Assembly (NCBI RefSeq): GCF_003201655.1
Contig: NZ_QJJU01000008.1
Coordinates: forward strand, 62,001-126,000
Reading direction: 5' to 3'
DNA length: 64,000 bases
Source: Mycolicibacterium moriokaense
GTDB lineage: Bacteria; Actinomycetota; Actinomycetes; Mycobacteriales; Mycobacteriaceae
Numbering within the stretch: the stretch's first letter is position 1; each line of letters begins with the position of its first letter. A program made the position numbers and the translations under genes. The notes under the pieces were generated by a model. That model did not search any database and was not told the DNA's origin. It saw only the letters and a list, made by a program, of their open reading frames with translations. Shown piece after piece: positions 28,769 to 39,033 of the stretch.

Positions 28769-29915
28769 GGTTCATCCCCTCAGCTCCGAGTCGGGACACT
28801 ACCCACTGATGGAACTCCGCGATGTGGTGTTCGGCAGGAACGAGAACACCACCGTGCCGGTACGCCCGTGACGACATCGCAGGCTGCGTTCGCTCGCAAG
28901 CGTCGAAATCCTGCTGATTGACGCGGTGGAACAGCTCGACCGAGCGGGACACATCGCGGCCCGTTGAGACGACGTCGGGGGTGTAGAGCCAATCGCATTC
29001 GACGACGGTGCGATCGGCCGACATCGGGTACATCCGGTGGAAGATGATGTGGTCGGGTACCAGGTTGATGAACACCGTCGGTTTGACCGTGATCGCATAG
29101 TAGCGGCGGTCCTGTTCGGCTGTGATGCCCGGCAGCGCGCCAAAACCGGCCGAGCCGTCGACGGTGAACCCGGCTACGTCAGAACCGAATTCGGCACCAT
29201 GGCCCACGTAGTACTGCGCGGCGAGTCCCTTGGAGAACTCAGGCAGCACCTCGACGAGTTCGGGGTGGATCGACGCGCAGTGGTAGCACTCCATGAAGTT
29301 CTCGACGATGAGCTTCCAGTTCGCGGCCACATCGTAGACCTCCCGGTGGCCCACCTGCAGGTCCTCGATGCCGTATCGGTCGATGGCCGTCGGGTCGCCG
29401 AGCCGGTTCGTGACATCGCCGATGACGGTGTCGGCGAAGGAGGGCGGCTTGTCGGCCAGGCAAACCCACGCGTAGCCGAGCCATTCCGTCAGCGCCACCG
29501 GCACAAGGCCATAGCGATACCGGTCGATGCCCGCGCCGTTCTCATCGGTCAGGCCGGCGATGTTGGGTGCGGCGACGAGCTTGCCGTCCAGCGCATAGGT
29601 CCACGCATGGTAGGGGCAGCGGATGTTGCGGCGGACCTCGCCTTCGGACACGGTGCACAACTGCGCCCCGCGGTGCCTGCAAACGTTGAGGAACGCGCGC
29701 AGCATCCCGTCGCGGCCGCGGACGACGAGCACGCTCTCCGAGCCGACCTCAATCTTGCGGAACTGCCCTGGGTTTGCGAGGTCGGCGCAGCGAACCGCGC
29801 AGAACCACATCGACTCTAAGATCTGGCTCTGCTCGGCGGCGAAGATCGATTCGCGTGTGTAGTACGCACCGCCGAGCGTGGCCAACAACGTCGAGGGCTG
29901 ATCAGTGGCGGTCAT
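28758..29915 (-). CDS. Rieske non-heme iron oxygenase, betaine demethylase/choline monooxygenase-like
   Basis: 385 residues. The Rieske ligands are C79, H81, C100 and H103 in CRHRGAQL and [12 protein letters not shown]. The mononuclear iron histidines are H212 and H217 in [16 protein letters not shown]. This is the oxygenase subunit type that attacks trimethylammonium compounds. With a choline dehydrogenase already present, glycine betaine demethylation to dimethylglycine is the more economical role. No ferredoxin reductase gene (GbcB-type) is adjacent. The start overlaps the next gene's stop as ATGA. Confidence 0.85.
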   Translation of the reverse strand: MTATDQPSTLLATLGGAYYTRESIFAAEQSQILESMWFCAVRCADLANPGQFRKIEVGSESVLVVRGRDGMLRAFLNVCRHRGAQLCTVSEGEVRRNIRCPYHAWTYALDGKLVAAPNIAGLTDENGAGIDRYRYGLVPVALTEWLGYAWVCLADKPPSFADTVIGDVTNRLGDPTAIDRYGIEDLQVGHREVYDVAANWKLIVENFMECYHCASIHPELVEVLPEFSKGLAAQYYVGHGAEFGSDVAGFTVDGSAGFGALPGITAEQDRRYYAITVKPTVFINLVPDHIIFHRMYPMSADRTVVECDWLYTPDVVSTGRDVSRSVELFHRVNQQDFDACERTQPAMSSRAYRHGGVLVPAEHHIAEFHQWVVSRLGAEGMNHER

Positions 29916-31045
29916 GTGGTCACCAACCGTCGTGGATCGAACAATGCAATCGGGTGGGTCGTCGACCCGGCGGTCGCCAGGTCGGCGAGGATCTCACCGA
30001 CCACAGGGACGAACTTGAAGCCATGCCCCGAGAATCCGCACGCAACGGTCACATTCGCGCTGTCCGGGTGCCGAGCGATGACGAAGTGCTCGTCGGGCGT
30101 GGTGGAGTACATGCACGTCGCCGAATGCAGACACGGTCCGTCGAGCGCGGGCAGCAGTTCAGCTACGCGGTCGCGCATTTCACGGATTTCGGGCTCGTGC
30201 ACTGTGCGGTCGATGGTTTCTGGCGTACAGACAACGCCCTTGCGGAAGAATGCGACCTTGACGCCACCGCGCGGCCCGTCGATCGCCGGGAACCCGTAGA
30301 TCTGCATGCCGTGCGCGTTCTCGTCGATGAAGATCGGATGGTCGACGAACGGCGCCGTGCCCCCGATCGGGTCGAGCCAGTAGAGCACTTGGCGCTCGAT
30401 CGTGATCGGAATGCCGAACTCCGCCAGCAATTGCGGCGCCCAGGCCCCTGGACAGATGACGAGTTGCCCTGCTGTGTAGGTGTCGCGCGCAGTGCGGACG
30501 GTGACACCGCCCGCCGTTTCGCCCCACTCGAGCACTTCTTCGCCGAATGAAAGGGTGGCACCTGCACGCTCGGCGAGGTCGATGTGCGCCTGCACCGTCA
30601 TCTCCGGGCGGGCGAATCCCGCTTTCGCCTCATAGAGTGCGATGTCACCGCGCTGAGGCGTGAAATTCGGGAAACGGGAGCGGATTTCGGCTGCGTCGAG
30701 CACCTCGTGCGGCAAGTCCCATTCCTGGCTGGCCCGCAGGCTGCCAGCCACGGTGAGGCAGTCCGGCGGTCCGACGAACAGGCCACCCGTGATCCGGTAG
30801 ACATCACGGCCGGACTCTGCGGCGAGGTTGTCCCACAGCTCGTATGCGCGCAGCAGCAGAGGCACATACGCCGGGTCTTCGAAGTAGGACTGCCGGACGA
30901 TGCGTGAACCGCCGTGGCTGGATCCCTTGTCGTGGGCGGGCGTGAACTTCTCAAGCCCAAGCACCCGCTGACCGCGGGCGGCGAGGTGGTAGGCGGCCGC
31001 GCTGCCCATGCCGCCCACGCCGATGACTATGACGTCGTAACTCAT
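29912..31045 (-). CDS. Monomeric sarcosine oxidase-like FAD enzyme
   Basis: 377 residues from the ATG at 31045, preceded by AGAGGT at a good distance; the frame is open upstream into the previous gene, but that is shadow. FAD binding is [20 protein letters not shown]. The [15 protein letters not shown] segment and [13 protein letters not shown] (the Cys that carries covalent FAD in monomeric sarcosine oxidase) are present. It should oxidise sarcosine to glycine, formaldehyde and peroxide. It starts 4 bp after the dimethylglycine enzyme gene. Confidence 0.87.
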   Translation of the reverse strand: MSYDVIVIGVGGMGSAAAYHLAARGQRVLGLEKFTPAHDKGSSHGGSRIVRQSYFEDPAYVPLLLRAYELWDNLAAESGRDVYRITGGLFVGPPDCLTVAGSLRASQEWDLPHEVLDAAEIRSRFPNFTPQRGDIALYEAKAGFARPEMTVQAHIDLAERAGATLSFGEEVLEWGETAGGVTVRTARDTYTAGQLVICPGAWAPQLLAEFGIPITIERQVLYWLDPIGGTAPFVDHPIFIDENAHGMQIYGFPAIDGPRGGVKVAFFRKGVVCTPETIDRTVHEPEIREMRDRVAELLPALDGPCLHSATCMYSTTPDEHFVIARHPDSANVTVACGFSGHGFKFVPVVGEILADLATAGSTTHPIALFDPRRLVTT

Positions 31046-31049
31046 TGTG

Positions 31050-33485
31050 CTACCTCTTGATCCGCGACATCTCGGGATCCACCACAGGCTCGGCGTGCAC
31101 GACGGCGGTGAACCGGGTGCCGCGGTAATCGACGGTGACGATGTCGTCGACCTGCGTCTCGGCGGGCAGCCACGCGTAGGCAATGGTTCGCCCGACGGTG
31201 GCCGAATAGCCTGCGCTGGTGACATATCCGACACAGCCTCCGTCGGCGTAGACGGGCTCCTTGCCAAGCGCGACGGCGGCGGGGTCGCCGAACACGATGC
31301 TGCGCAGAACCATCGGTGGCGGATCACCGAGCGCTGCCTTGCCGACGAAATCGTCCTTGGTCATCCGCACCGCGAAGTCCAGGCCTGCCGCCGCGGGCTG
31401 GTGTTCGGCGGTCATGTCGGTCCCCCACAGCCTGTAGCCCTTTTCGATGCGCAGGCTGTTGAAGGCGATGCGCCCTGCGGCGATAACGCCGTGGGGTTGC
31501 CCCGCTTCGGCCAGCAGATCCCACAGCGCCGCACCGTATTCGGCACTGGTGTAGATCTCCCAGCCGAGTTCGCCGACGTAGGACACCCTCAGCATGGTGA
31601 CGGGGATGGCGTCGAGGTAGGTCTGCTTGGCCCTGAAGTACTTGAACGCGTCGTGTGACAGGTTGTCGGGGCACAACGGCTGGACCATGTCGCGGGCAAG
31701 TGGCCCCCAGACGCCGATACAACAGGTGCCGCCGGTGATGTCGCGCAACGTGACATCGTCGGGCAGTTGGCGGCTGAACCAGTCGAAGTCCATCGGCCCG
31801 TTGACGGCGACCTGGAACGCGTTCGGGCCCAGCCGGGCGACGGTGATATCGCTACGGATGCCGCCCGTTTCGTCGAGCAGCAGCGTGTAGGTCACCGAGC
31901 CGACGCTCTTGTCGACGTTGTTGGTGGTCATCTGCTGCAGGAAGGCGGCGGCGCCGGCACCAGACACCTCGTAGCGGGTGAGTGGCGTCATGTCGTACAT
32001 GGCCACTCCCTCCCGGGTCCAATGGGCCTCCGCGATGGAGATGGGTGACCAGAACTGCGACGACCAGTCGTCACGATCCTGGAATGCCAGCCCGTCGGCG
32101 TGAAGTCGTTGCGCCAGTTCGGCGTTCGCCTCGAACCAGGCGGGCCGTTCCCAGCCCGCACCCTCGAAGAAGTAGGCCCCGAGCTCCTTCTGCCGCTCGT
32201 AGAACGGGCTGGTCCGCAATCCGCGCAGCGCTGCGCGGAACTGGTTGGGGTGGATGATGTCGTAGACCTCGATGAAGGCCTGCGAACTGGTCTGCATGAT
32301 GAACTCCGGGCTGCGGGCGACGTCCTCGAAGCGGTAGAGGTCGCATTCGTGGACGTCGATCGACGGGGTGCCGTCGACGATCCACTCGGCGGTGGCCTTG
32401 GCAACACCTGCCGAATGCGTCACCCATACCGCCTCGGCGACCCAGAACCCAGCTAGCTCACGATGCTCCCCCATGATGGAGAACCCGTCAGGGGTGAACG
32501 AGAAGATGCCGTTGAACGCCTCTTCGACCTTCGAATCACCCAGTGCGGGAATGAGTTCCCGCGCTTCATGCCACGCGGGTGCGAAGTCTTCCTCGGTGAA
32601 CGGCAGCATCGACGGCATCGGCTCACCGGCGGTGTCAGACATCAGCGTCGACATGTCGACGGGCATCGGCTTGTGGCTGTAGGACCCGATGCCCATGCGG
32701 TCGACGTGTTCGCGGAAGTACAGATCCTGGTCCTGGTGACGCAGGATGGGCAACCCGGCTTCGGACAGTTCGGTGTTGCGTCCGACGAGCGCACCGATCT
32801 GACCGGTCCGCGCGTACTGGTGGGCCATCGGCACCAGCGGGACGACGAGGCCGACCTGCTTGGCCAGCTGCGCACCCCAGAAGCCTGCTGCGCAGACCAC
32901 GATGTCGGCGTCGATGACGCCTGCATTCGTATGTACGCCTGTCACGCGGCCGCCGGATTCGACGATTCCGAGCACTTCGGTATGTGGACGAAACGTCGCG
33001 CCCCTTGCCTGGGCCTGACGCGCCTGTGCCTCGGCGGCGCGTACCGCCTTCGCAAGTCCGTCGGCGGGCGTGTGGAATCCGCCGAGGATGCTGTCGCGGT
33101 CCAGCAGCGGGTGTTTCTCAACGCATTCGGTCGCGGTGAGCAGCCGCCCGTCGATGCCCCATGCCTCGGCCCAGCCGGCCTTGCGGTGCAGATCGGCCCA
33201 GCGTTCCGGCGTGGTCGCGATTTCGAGTCCGCCCACCGCGTTGAACGCCCAGCCGTCGGGATGCTCGAGAGCACCGAACTTTTCCACTGTGTAGCGCGCG
33301 AACGCGCTCATGGTCTTCGACGGGTTGGTCTGGAACACCAGACCGGGCGCGTGCGAGGTCGATCCGCCGGTGGTGAACAGCGGTCCGCGGTCGAGGACGG
33401 TCACGTCGGTGTAGCCGCGCGCGGTCAGTTCATCCGCCAGTGAGGTACCGACAATGCCGGCACCGATCACGACAACCTTGGGCAT
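31050..33485 (-). CDS. Dimethylglycine oxidase/dehydrogenase-like FAD-folate enzyme
   Basis: 811 residues. The N-terminal FAD domain ([20 protein letters not shown]) carries [19 protein letters not shown], where the His is the covalent flavin site in Arthrobacter dimethylglycine oxidase. The C-terminal half (about 420-811) is a GcvT-type folate domain with [19 protein letters not shown]. The pairing captures the demethylation product on tetrahydrofolate. It is the first gene of the operon, preceded by AAAGAGG and a palindromic operator. Confidence 0.88.
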   Translation of the reverse strand: MPKVVVIGAGIVGTSLADELTARGYTDVTVLDRGPLFTTGGSTSHAPGLVFQTNPSKTMSAFARYTVEKFGALEHPDGWAFNAVGGLEIATTPERWADLHRKAGWAEAWGIDGRLLTATECVEKHPLLDRDSILGGFHTPADGLAKAVRAAEAQARQAQARGATFRPHTEVLGIVESGGRVTGVHTNAGVIDADIVVCAAGFWGAQLAKQVGLVVPLVPMAHQYARTGQIGALVGRNTELSEAGLPILRHQDQDLYFREHVDRMGIGSYSHKPMPVDMSTLMSDTAGEPMPSMLPFTEEDFAPAWHEARELIPALGDSKVEEAFNGIFSFTPDGFSIMGEHRELAGFWVAEAVWVTHSAGVAKATAEWIVDGTPSIDVHECDLYRFEDVARSPEFIMQTSSQAFIEVYDIIHPNQFRAALRGLRTSPFYERQKELGAYFFEGAGWERPAWFEANAELAQRLHADGLAFQDRDDWSSQFWSPISIAEAHWTREGVAMYDMTPLTRYEVSGAGAAAFLQQMTTNNVDKSVGSVTYTLLLDETGGIRSDITVARLGPNAFQVAVNGPMDFDWFSRQLPDDVTLRDITGGTCCIGVWGPLARDMVQPLCPDNLSHDAFKYFRAKQTYLDAIPVTMLRVSYVGELGWEIYTSAEYGAALWDLLAEAGQPHGVIAAGRIAFNSLRIEKGYRLWGTDMTAEHQPAAAGLDFAVRMTKDDFVGKAALGDPPPMVLRSIVFGDPAAVALGKEPVYADGGCVGYVTSAGYSATVGRTIAYAWLPAETQVDDIVTVDYRGTRFTAVVHAEPVVDPEMSRIKR

Positions 33486-33503
33486 GGGCTGACCTCTTTA
33501 AGT

Positions 33504-33520
33504 GTTGCGCATTGCGCAAC
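33504..33520. promoter_or_regulatory. Palindromic operator upstream of the choline/betaine operon
   Basis: GTTGCGCATTGCGCAAC is a perfect 17-bp palindrome about the central T at 33512. Its flanks also match at longer range: GTGTTGCG at 33502-33509 and CGCAACAC at 33534-33541 are inverted copies. It begins 19 bp upstream of the first gene's start, where a bound repressor would block transcription. TTGCGCA-type palindromes are common targets of IclR-family regulators, and one is encoded in this operon. The link to that regulator is inference. Confidence 0.65.
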
Positions 33521-33541
33521 GTGTATTGCTGGACGCAACAC

Positions 33542-33571
33542 ATGATTCTCCGGTGAGCAGCGTCACGTCAA
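33542..33571 (-). promoter_or_regulatory. Candidate sigma-70-type promoter for the choline/betaine operon
   Basis: On the minus strand TTGACG (33566-33571) and AATCAT (33542-33547) are 18 bp apart. The first is a good -35 match, the second a weak -10. Transcription would start just before or within the palindromic region, placing the operator downstream of the promoter. This is a pattern match only. Confidence 0.3.
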
Positions 33572-33598
33572 CAGGGACACGCAGAATTAACGGCGCGA

Positions 33599-34321
33599 CT
33601 AGCCAGCGCGCAGGCTGCGCGGCGTCGTCGACCGCACCGGACGCCCGAATCGCGCGGCCACACCGTCGCTGTACACGACGTGATCGGGTGGCCGCTTGCC
33701 GAGATCGCCAAGGCCGACTGACGCAAGCAGCCCGTCATCGGTGAAGTCGATCAGCTCGGCACGCCGCAACGGCCAGACCGAATGTTCGTTGGGCACGTAC
33801 CACGTGCTCCGCGCGCGGACGACGTGCGCACCCCACCGCGCGGTCAGAAAGTGCTCGAGCGGTCCAGACGTCAGCGGCTCACCGACCTTCACCTCGACAC
33901 GGCTCGACGCTGTCACGCCCGGCCAACGCAGCGTGGAGGTGTAGACACGACGGTCCCGATCCTCCCGGTAATCCATTCGGGCCCATCGATATGGCACCCC
34001 GACCATCGACCTGCCAACTGCGAGCATGCCAAACTCGTTGGTGTCCAAGCTGAGAAACACCACTCCTCGACGGCCCGTTCGGTCCACCGAATACAGCCGG
34101 ACGTTCGTCTCCAGGAACCTGTTGAACAGAGACATCCGAAACGGCACGACGCCAACGTAACTCGTACCCTCGAAGGTGTCGGGCTCGGTGTCCGGCGGAT
34201 ACAGGTGCGCAATGCTCGCCGGCGCGACGGCCCAATGGAGAAAGGACACGTTCAGCCAGTTCTGCCGCAGAATCCGCGGCCGTGGCAGGATCGGTGCCTT
34301 GGGCGTCACCAACTCCGCCAT
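33599..34321 (-). CDS. DUF2071 (YqjF-like) protein
   Basis: 240 residues of the acetoacetate decarboxylase-like YqjF/DUF2071 family. Visible family features are the N-terminal QNWLNVSFLHWAVAP, a central TSYVGVVPFRMSL, LYSVDRTGRRGVVFLSL and the late FLTARWGAHVV. No catalytic role is established. It lies 9 bp after prcA in the same direction and may be read from the proteasome operon. Confidence 0.78.
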   Translation of the reverse strand: MAELVTPKAPILPRPRILRQNWLNVSFLHWAVAPASIAHLYPPDTEPDTFEGTSYVGVVPFRMSLFNRFLETNVRLYSVDRTGRRGVVFLSLDTNEFGMLAVGRSMVGVPYRWARMDYREDRDRRVYTSTLRWPGVTASSRVEVKVGEPLTSGPLEHFLTARWGAHVVRARSTWYVPNEHSVWPLRRAELIDFTDDGLLASVGLGDLGKRPPDHVVYSDGVAARFGRPVRSTTPRSLRAG

Positions 34322-34330
34322 CGCGACGAT

Positions 34331-35071
34331 CTAGTCGCCGTCCGGCTTCTCGGCGCCCGAATCCTCGACAGGCAGAAGCGCTTCCAGCGCGGAGCCGGTG
34401 ATCCGACGGAACGCCCGACGCGGGCGGTTGGCGTCGAGGATGGCGACCTCGAGCGTCGACGCCCCCAGCGTGCGGGGCTCCGAACCACCGGTGCCGATGC
34501 CCGCCTTCAGCGCGTCGATCGCGATTCTGGCAGCCTCCGAAAGGCCTGCGTTCTCGGTGTAGGACTCGTTCAGTTTCTCAGTGATCGGCTCGGTGGTGCC
34601 GCCCATCACCACGAAATGCGGTTCGTCGGCGATCGATCCGTCGTACGTGATCCGGTACAGCTCAGGCAGTTTGGTTTCCCCGAAGTGGGCAACCTCTGCC
34701 ACGCACAATTCGACCTCGTAGGGCTTGGCCTGCTCGGTGAAGATCGTGCCAAGCGTCTGGGCGTACACGTTGGCCAGCTGGCGACCAGTCACATCGCGGC
34801 GGTCGTACGCGTAGCCGCGGGTGTCGGCGAACTGAATGCCGCCGCGGCGCAGGTTGTCGAACTCATTGAACCTGCCGACAGCCGCGAATCCGACGCGATC
34901 GTAGAGCTCGCTGACCTTCTGCAGTGACCGCGACGGGTTCTCCGCGACGAACAGCACACCGCCGGAGTACGCCAACGCCACCACACTGCGGCCGCGGGCG
35001 ATGCCTTTGCGCGCGAGCTCCGAACGCTCGCGCATCGCCTGTTCGGGCGAAATGAAATATGGAAAGCTCAC
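34331..35071 (-). CDS. prcA: 20S proteasome alpha subunit
   Basis: 246 residues. It starts [20 protein letters not shown], the N-terminal helix that gates the chamber and contacts the Mpa ring, followed by the alpha-type core ([20 protein letters not shown]). It lacks the N-terminal catalytic threonine, as expected. Two rings of seven flank the beta rings. The start overlaps the prcB stop as ATGA. Confidence 0.96.
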   Translation of the reverse strand: MSFPYFISPEQAMRERSELARKGIARGRSVVALAYSGGVLFVAENPSRSLQKVSELYDRVGFAAVGRFNEFDNLRRGGIQFADTRGYAYDRRDVTGRQLANVYAQTLGTIFTEQAKPYEVELCVAEVAHFGETKLPELYRITYDGSIADEPHFVVMGGTTEPITEKLNESYTENAGLSEAARIAIDALKAGIGTGGSEPRTLGASTLEVAILDANRPRRAFRRITGSALEALLPVEDSGAEKPDGD

Positions 35072-35973
35072 GAATCTCCCCGGGCATCATGCGACTGAGC
35101 GGCACTGTCGGGACCGAAAGTATCTTGACGAGAACGGCTTTCGATAACCTCGCGCGCCAGAGCGGCGATCCGACTCTCCGCCACATCCTCGGCACCCTCT
35201 GCACTAAGAATCACCGCGGTCGGATAGATGCCCCGAACCAGGTCGGGACCGCCTGTCGCGGAGTCGTCGTCAGCGGCGTCGTACAGCGATTCCACGGCCA
35301 CCCGCAGCGCCGAATCCGCGTCGACCACTTGCGAATACAGCTTCTTTATCGAGGATTTGGCGAAGATGGAGCCGGAGCCCACCGACTGGTAGCCCTCTTC
35401 TTCGAGGTTCCAGCCGCCTGCCGCGTCGAACGACACGATCCGCCCCGCCGCATCCGGGTTCGGGTCGTCCAGGTCGTAGGCAGCCAGCAGCGGGAGCGCG
35501 ACAAAGCCCTGCAGCGCCGCGGCGAGGTTGCCGCGCACCATGGTCGCGAGCCGGTTCACCTTGCCGCGGAAGGTCAGCGGCACGCCTTCTGTCTTCTCGT
35601 AGTGCTCGAGTTCGACAGCGTAGAGCCGGGCGAACTCCACAGCGATGGCCGCCGTGCCCGCGATGCCGGTCGCCGTGTAGTCGTCGGTGATGTAGACCTT
35701 CTGCACGTCGCGCCCGGCGATCATGTTGCCCTGAGTGGACCGGCGGTCGCCTGCCATGACGACGCCGCCTGGGAATTTCAGCGCGACGATCGTGGTGCCG
35801 TGCGGCAGAGCCCCGGAGGGCACGGGATCAACGGAACCCGACCGGTTCAAAGGCAGAAGTTCAGGCGCCTGACGGCGCAGCAGGTCAGAAAAGGACGACA
35901 AGTCCACGGGGACGGAAGGAGTTCCGGGTAGGGGTGACGGGAAGGCCAGCTGATCGCGGTGCGGCCAGGTCAC
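35068..35973 (-). CDS. prcB: 20S proteasome beta subunit
   Basis: 301 residues from the GTG at 35973, which overlaps the pup stop as GTGA; the frame is open further upstream but that covers pup. A propeptide of about 57 residues (starting [14 protein letters not shown]) ends before [20 protein letters not shown], so the mature subunit should begin with the catalytic Thr after [24 protein letters not shown] is the typical C-terminal segment. It degrades pupylated proteins delivered by Mpa. Confidence 0.96.
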   Translation of the reverse strand: MTWPHRDQLAFPSPLPGTPSVPVDLSSFSDLLRRQAPELLPLNRSGSVDPVPSGALPHGTTIVALKFPGGVVMAGDRRSTQGNMIAGRDVQKVYITDDYTATGIAGTAAIAVEFARLYAVELEHYEKTEGVPLTFRGKVNRLATMVRGNLAAALQGFVALPLLAAYDLDDPNPDAAGRIVSFDAAGGWNLEEEGYQSVGSGSIFAKSSIKKLYSQVVDADSALRVAVESLYDAADDDSATGGPDLVRGIYPTAVILSAEGAEDVAESRIAALAREVIESRSRQDTFGPDSAAQSHDARGDS

Positions 35974-36164
35974 TGTCCACCCTTCTGGACGTACGCGCGG
36001 ACGAAGTCTTCGGCGTTCTCCTCGAGAACATCGTCGATCTCGTCGAGCAGGTCGTCGGTCTCCTCGGCCAGTTTCTCGCGACGCTCTTGCCCGGCGGCCG
36101 TGCTGCCGGTGAGGTCGTCGTCCTCGCCGCCACCACCGCCACGCTTGGTCTGCTCCTGAGCCAT
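35970..36164 (-). CDS. pup: Prokaryotic ubiquitin-like protein Pup
   Basis: 64 residues ending in GGQ. The glutamine must be deamidated by Dop before PafA can use it. The acidic, disordered sequence includes the coiled-coil-forming segment [20 protein letters not shown] that binds Mpa. It is translationally coupled to prcB (GTGA) and lies 94 bp downstream of dop. Confidence 0.97.
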   Translation of the reverse strand: MAQEQTKRGGGGGEDDDLTGSTAAGQERREKLAEETDDLLDEIDDVLEENAEDFVRAYVQKGGQ

Positions 36165-36258
36165 CGCTGCCTCCTGCGTATGTCATCAGCGGGTTCACAG
36201 CTGCCCGCCGGTTACTCCACACTACCGGTCGACGCCCGGATTGCCTGGGATAGCGCGC

Positions 36259-37755
36259 TCAGGTCGTTAGCTGTTCCACCAGTTCGACGGCGCTATTCAC
36301 AGAGTCCAGCAGGGCTCCGACATGCGCCTTGCTGCCGCGCAGTGGCTCCAGCGTTGGAATCCGGACGAGCGAATCGCCCCCCAGATCGAAGATCACCGAG
36401 TCCCAGCTGGCGGCGGCGATGTCGGCGCCGAACCGGCGCAGGCACTCCCCGCGGAAATACGCGCGGGTGTCCGTCGGCGGGTTGTCCACGGCGTCGATCA
36501 CCTGCTGCTCGGTGACCAACCGCTTCATCGAACCGCGCGCGACCAGCCGGTTGTACAAGCCCTTGTCCAGCCGCACATCGGAGTACTGCAGGTCGACCAG
36601 GTGCAGTCGCGGCGCGGACCAGCTGAGGTTTTCCCGGTGGCGGAAACCCTCAAGCAGCCGCAGCTTCGCGGGCCAGTCCAACAGTTCGGCGCACTCCATC
36701 GGGTCGCGCTCGAGAAGGTCGAGCACGTTCGCCCAGGTTTCTACGACGTGGGCGGCGCGGGGATCTGGATCGCGGCTGTCCACCAGCTTGGCCACCCGGT
36801 CCAGGTAAATCCGTTGCAGCGCAAGGGCGGTCAACTCGCGGCCGTCTGCCAATGCCACCGTGGCGCGCAGCGACGGGTCACGACTGATGACATGCACGGC
36901 GTGCACGGGCCGAGCCAGCGCCAGGTCGGTGAGGTCCATGCCCTCTTCGATCAGATCCAGCACCAGCGCGGTGGCACCCAGCTTGAGATACGTGGATGTC
37001 TCGGCGAGGTTCGCATCGCCGATGATGACGTGCAGCCGCCGGTACTTGTCGGCGTCGGCGTGCGGCTCGTCGCGGGTGTTGATGATGCCGCGCTTCAACG
37101 TCGTCTCAAGGCCGACCTCGACCTCGATGTAGTCGGAGCGCTGCGACAGCTGGAATCCCGGGTCGTCGCCGGACGGGCCGATACCGACCCGGCCGGAGCC
37201 GGTGATCACCTGGCGCGACACCAGATGCGGCGTCAGACCCGCGATCACCGCGGAGAACGGCGTCTGACGCGACATCAGATAGTTCTCGTGCGACCCGTAG
37301 GACGCGCCCTTGCCGTCCACGTTGTTCTTGTAAAGCTGCAGCTTGGCCGCGCCAGGCACGCTTGCGACGTGGCGCGCGGCGGCCTCCATGACGCGTTCGC
37401 CTGCCTTGTCCCAGATCACCGCGTCCATCGGGTCCGTGCACTCCGGCGCGGAGTATTCGGGGTGAGCGTGGTCGACGTACAAGCGAGCACCGTTGGTCAG
37501 GATCATGTTGGCGGCACCGACCTCGTCGGCGTCAACCACCGGCGGCGGCCCCGCAGACCGGCTCAGGTCGAATCCACGGGCGTCGCGCAGCGGCGACTCC
37601 ACCTCGTAGTCCCAGCGGGTGCGCTTGGCCCGCTGGATGCCCGCAGCGGCCGCATACGCGAGCACCGCCTGCGTCGATGTCAGGATCGGATTCGCGGTCG
37701 GGTCGGACGGCGATGAGATGCCGTACTCGACCTCGGTCCCGATAATCCTCTGCAT
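36259..37755 (-). CDS. dop: Pup deamidase/depupylase
   Basis: 498 residues, sharing the PafA fold. E8 and E10 in GTEVEYGI and D95 in [14 protein letters not shown] are the metal and catalytic positions. [19 protein letters not shown] and [18 protein letters not shown] are conserved with PafA in this window. Dop converts Pup-GGQ to Pup-GGE and removes Pup from substrates. It starts the dop-pup-prcB-prcA run and is divergent from the exporter gene, with 39 bp between them. Confidence 0.97.
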   Translation of the reverse strand: MQRIIGTEVEYGISSPSDPTANPILTSTQAVLAYAAAAGIQRAKRTRWDYEVESPLRDARGFDLSRSAGPPPVVDADEVGAANMILTNGARLYVDHAHPEYSAPECTDPMDAVIWDKAGERVMEAAARHVASVPGAAKLQLYKNNVDGKGASYGSHENYLMSRQTPFSAVIAGLTPHLVSRQVITGSGRVGIGPSGDDPGFQLSQRSDYIEVEVGLETTLKRGIINTRDEPHADADKYRRLHVIIGDANLAETSTYLKLGATALVLDLIEEGMDLTDLALARPVHAVHVISRDPSLRATVALADGRELTALALQRIYLDRVAKLVDSRDPDPRAAHVVETWANVLDLLERDPMECAELLDWPAKLRLLEGFRHRENLSWSAPRLHLVDLQYSDVRLDKGLYNRLVARGSMKRLVTEQQVIDAVDNPPTDTRAYFRGECLRRFGADIAAASWDSVIFDLGGDSLVRIPTLEPLRGSKAHVGALLDSVNSAVELVEQLTT

Positions 37756-37794
37756 AGGGCCAGCCTAGGGGACGCCGCGCAGTAACCTGCCACC

Positions 37795-39033
37795 GTGCCA
37801 TCCGAGCGACGCGATGTGGCCGCGCCCCAGTTCGTGGCCGCGCTCGGCGCTGCCATGGCCGCGGCGAACTATCCCGTCACGATGGTGCACGGGGTGATGG
37901 AACAGACAGCTCGCGCGTACGGCCTCGACCACGAGTTTCTGGCGCTTCCCAACTATGTGCAGGTCGGCAGCGCCTCCGGCGAGGGCATCTATATCGCCAA
38001 CCCTGATTTCAATGTGCGCTACGACCAGTCCTTCCCGCTGGCCAAGTTGGTGGCGCGAGCACCTTCAGGAACGGTCAGCCCTGAAGAGGGCATGGCTGAA
38101 CTCGACCGAATTCGTCACCTGGACAAGCGATTTCCGGTGTGGATCACGATTCTCGGCTATGCGGTGCAGAGCATCGGGCTGGCACTGATCCTGCAGCCGA
38201 CGCCGTGGAGTCTCGTCGGTGCCGCGACCCTCGGTCTGCTTGTGGGCGGCCTGAGCGTGATCGGCCGTCGCATCGAGGCCATCGGCTACATGCTCCCGAC
38301 CGTGTGCGCATTCCTGGTCGCATTCATCGTTTTCACGTTCGAGAACCGATGGCACGTCGGTACTGACAGCCTGCGCGCGCTCGCGGCGCCGCTGGCCACC
38401 TTTCTCCCCGGCGCCGCGATCACGCTTGCTGTCATCGAGCTGGCCACCCACCATGTGGTGTCGGGCGCCAGCCGGCTCGTCGCCGGATTCATGCAGATCG
38501 CTCAGTTGGCCTTCGGCATCCTCATCGCGGCGCAGATCGCGGGCATCGACGATGGCAACCTCGTCACGACCCAGTTGAACCGGCTCGGCCCGTGGGCGCC
38601 GTTCATCGGGGTGCTGGTGTACGGAGTCGGGATATGGCTGAACTTCGCTCCCCCGACGAAGTTCCTGCCGTGGATGGTGCTGATGCTGTACATCGCCTAT
38701 GGCGGCCAGTGGATCGGCAACGCCGTACTCGGCAGCTATGCCAGCGGGTTCGGCGGCGGGCTGGCGCTCATCCTGTTCGCGCTGGCCATTTCGCACCGCC
38801 CCAACACACCGCCCACGATGTCGCTGGTGGTGCCAGGATTCTGGCTGCTGGTCCCGGGATCATTGGGCTTCATGGGGGTCACGCAGCTACTCGGCACGCA
38901 CAGCACCGGCGTCTTCACCGCGACGCTGATCTCGATGATGTCGATCGCCGTCGGCGTGCAGACCGGGCTGCTGCTGTGGCGGGCGGCTATCCAGCTGACA
39001 TCCTCACCGAACCGGCAGGCCTTTCATGATTGA
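37795..39033 (+). CDS. ThrE-family threonine/serine exporter-like membrane protein
   Basis: 412 residues from a GTG. The soluble N-terminal part (1-120, LGAAMAAANYPVTMVHGVMEQTARAYGL in pieces) and about ten following helices fit the ThrE layout (DUF1212 plus DUF3815). Characteristic parts are GLSVIGRRIEAIGYMLPTVC and SGASRLVAGFMQIAQLAFG. The substrate is not proven; threonine or serine export is known for the Corynebacterium member. The end overlaps the start of the Rv2113-like gene by 8 bp. Confidence 0.8.
   Translation: MPSERRDVAAPQFVAALGAAMAAANYPVTMVHGVMEQTARAYGLDHEFLALPNYVQVGSASGEGIYIANPDFNVRYDQSFPLAKLVARAPSGTVSPEEGMAELDRIRHLDKRFPVWITILGYAVQSIGLALILQPTPWSLVGAATLGLLVGGLSVIGRRIEAIGYMLPTVCAFLVAFIVFTFENRWHVGTDSLRALAAPLATFLPGAAITLAVIELATHHVVSGASRLVAGFMQIAQLAFGILIAAQIAGIDDGNLVTTQLNRLGPWAPFIGVLVYGVGIWLNFAPPTKFLPWMVLMLYIAYGGQWIGNAVLGSYASGFGGGLALILFALAISHRPNTPPTMSLVVPGFWLLVPGSLGFMGVTQLLGTHSTGVFTATLISMMSIAVGVQTGLLLWRAAIQLTSSPNRQAFHD

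Noticed and set aside
31046..31327. Upstream extension of the sarcosine oxidase-like gene
   Set aside because: It lies inside the dimethylglycine enzyme gene in another frame; the ATG at 31045 has a ribosome site and starts directly before the FAD motif.
36322..37716. A 464-codon plus-strand ORF opposite dop
   Set aside because: It is the antisense shadow of dop. Arg/Gln/His-heavy composition and no ribosome site show it is a by-product of GC-rich codon bias.
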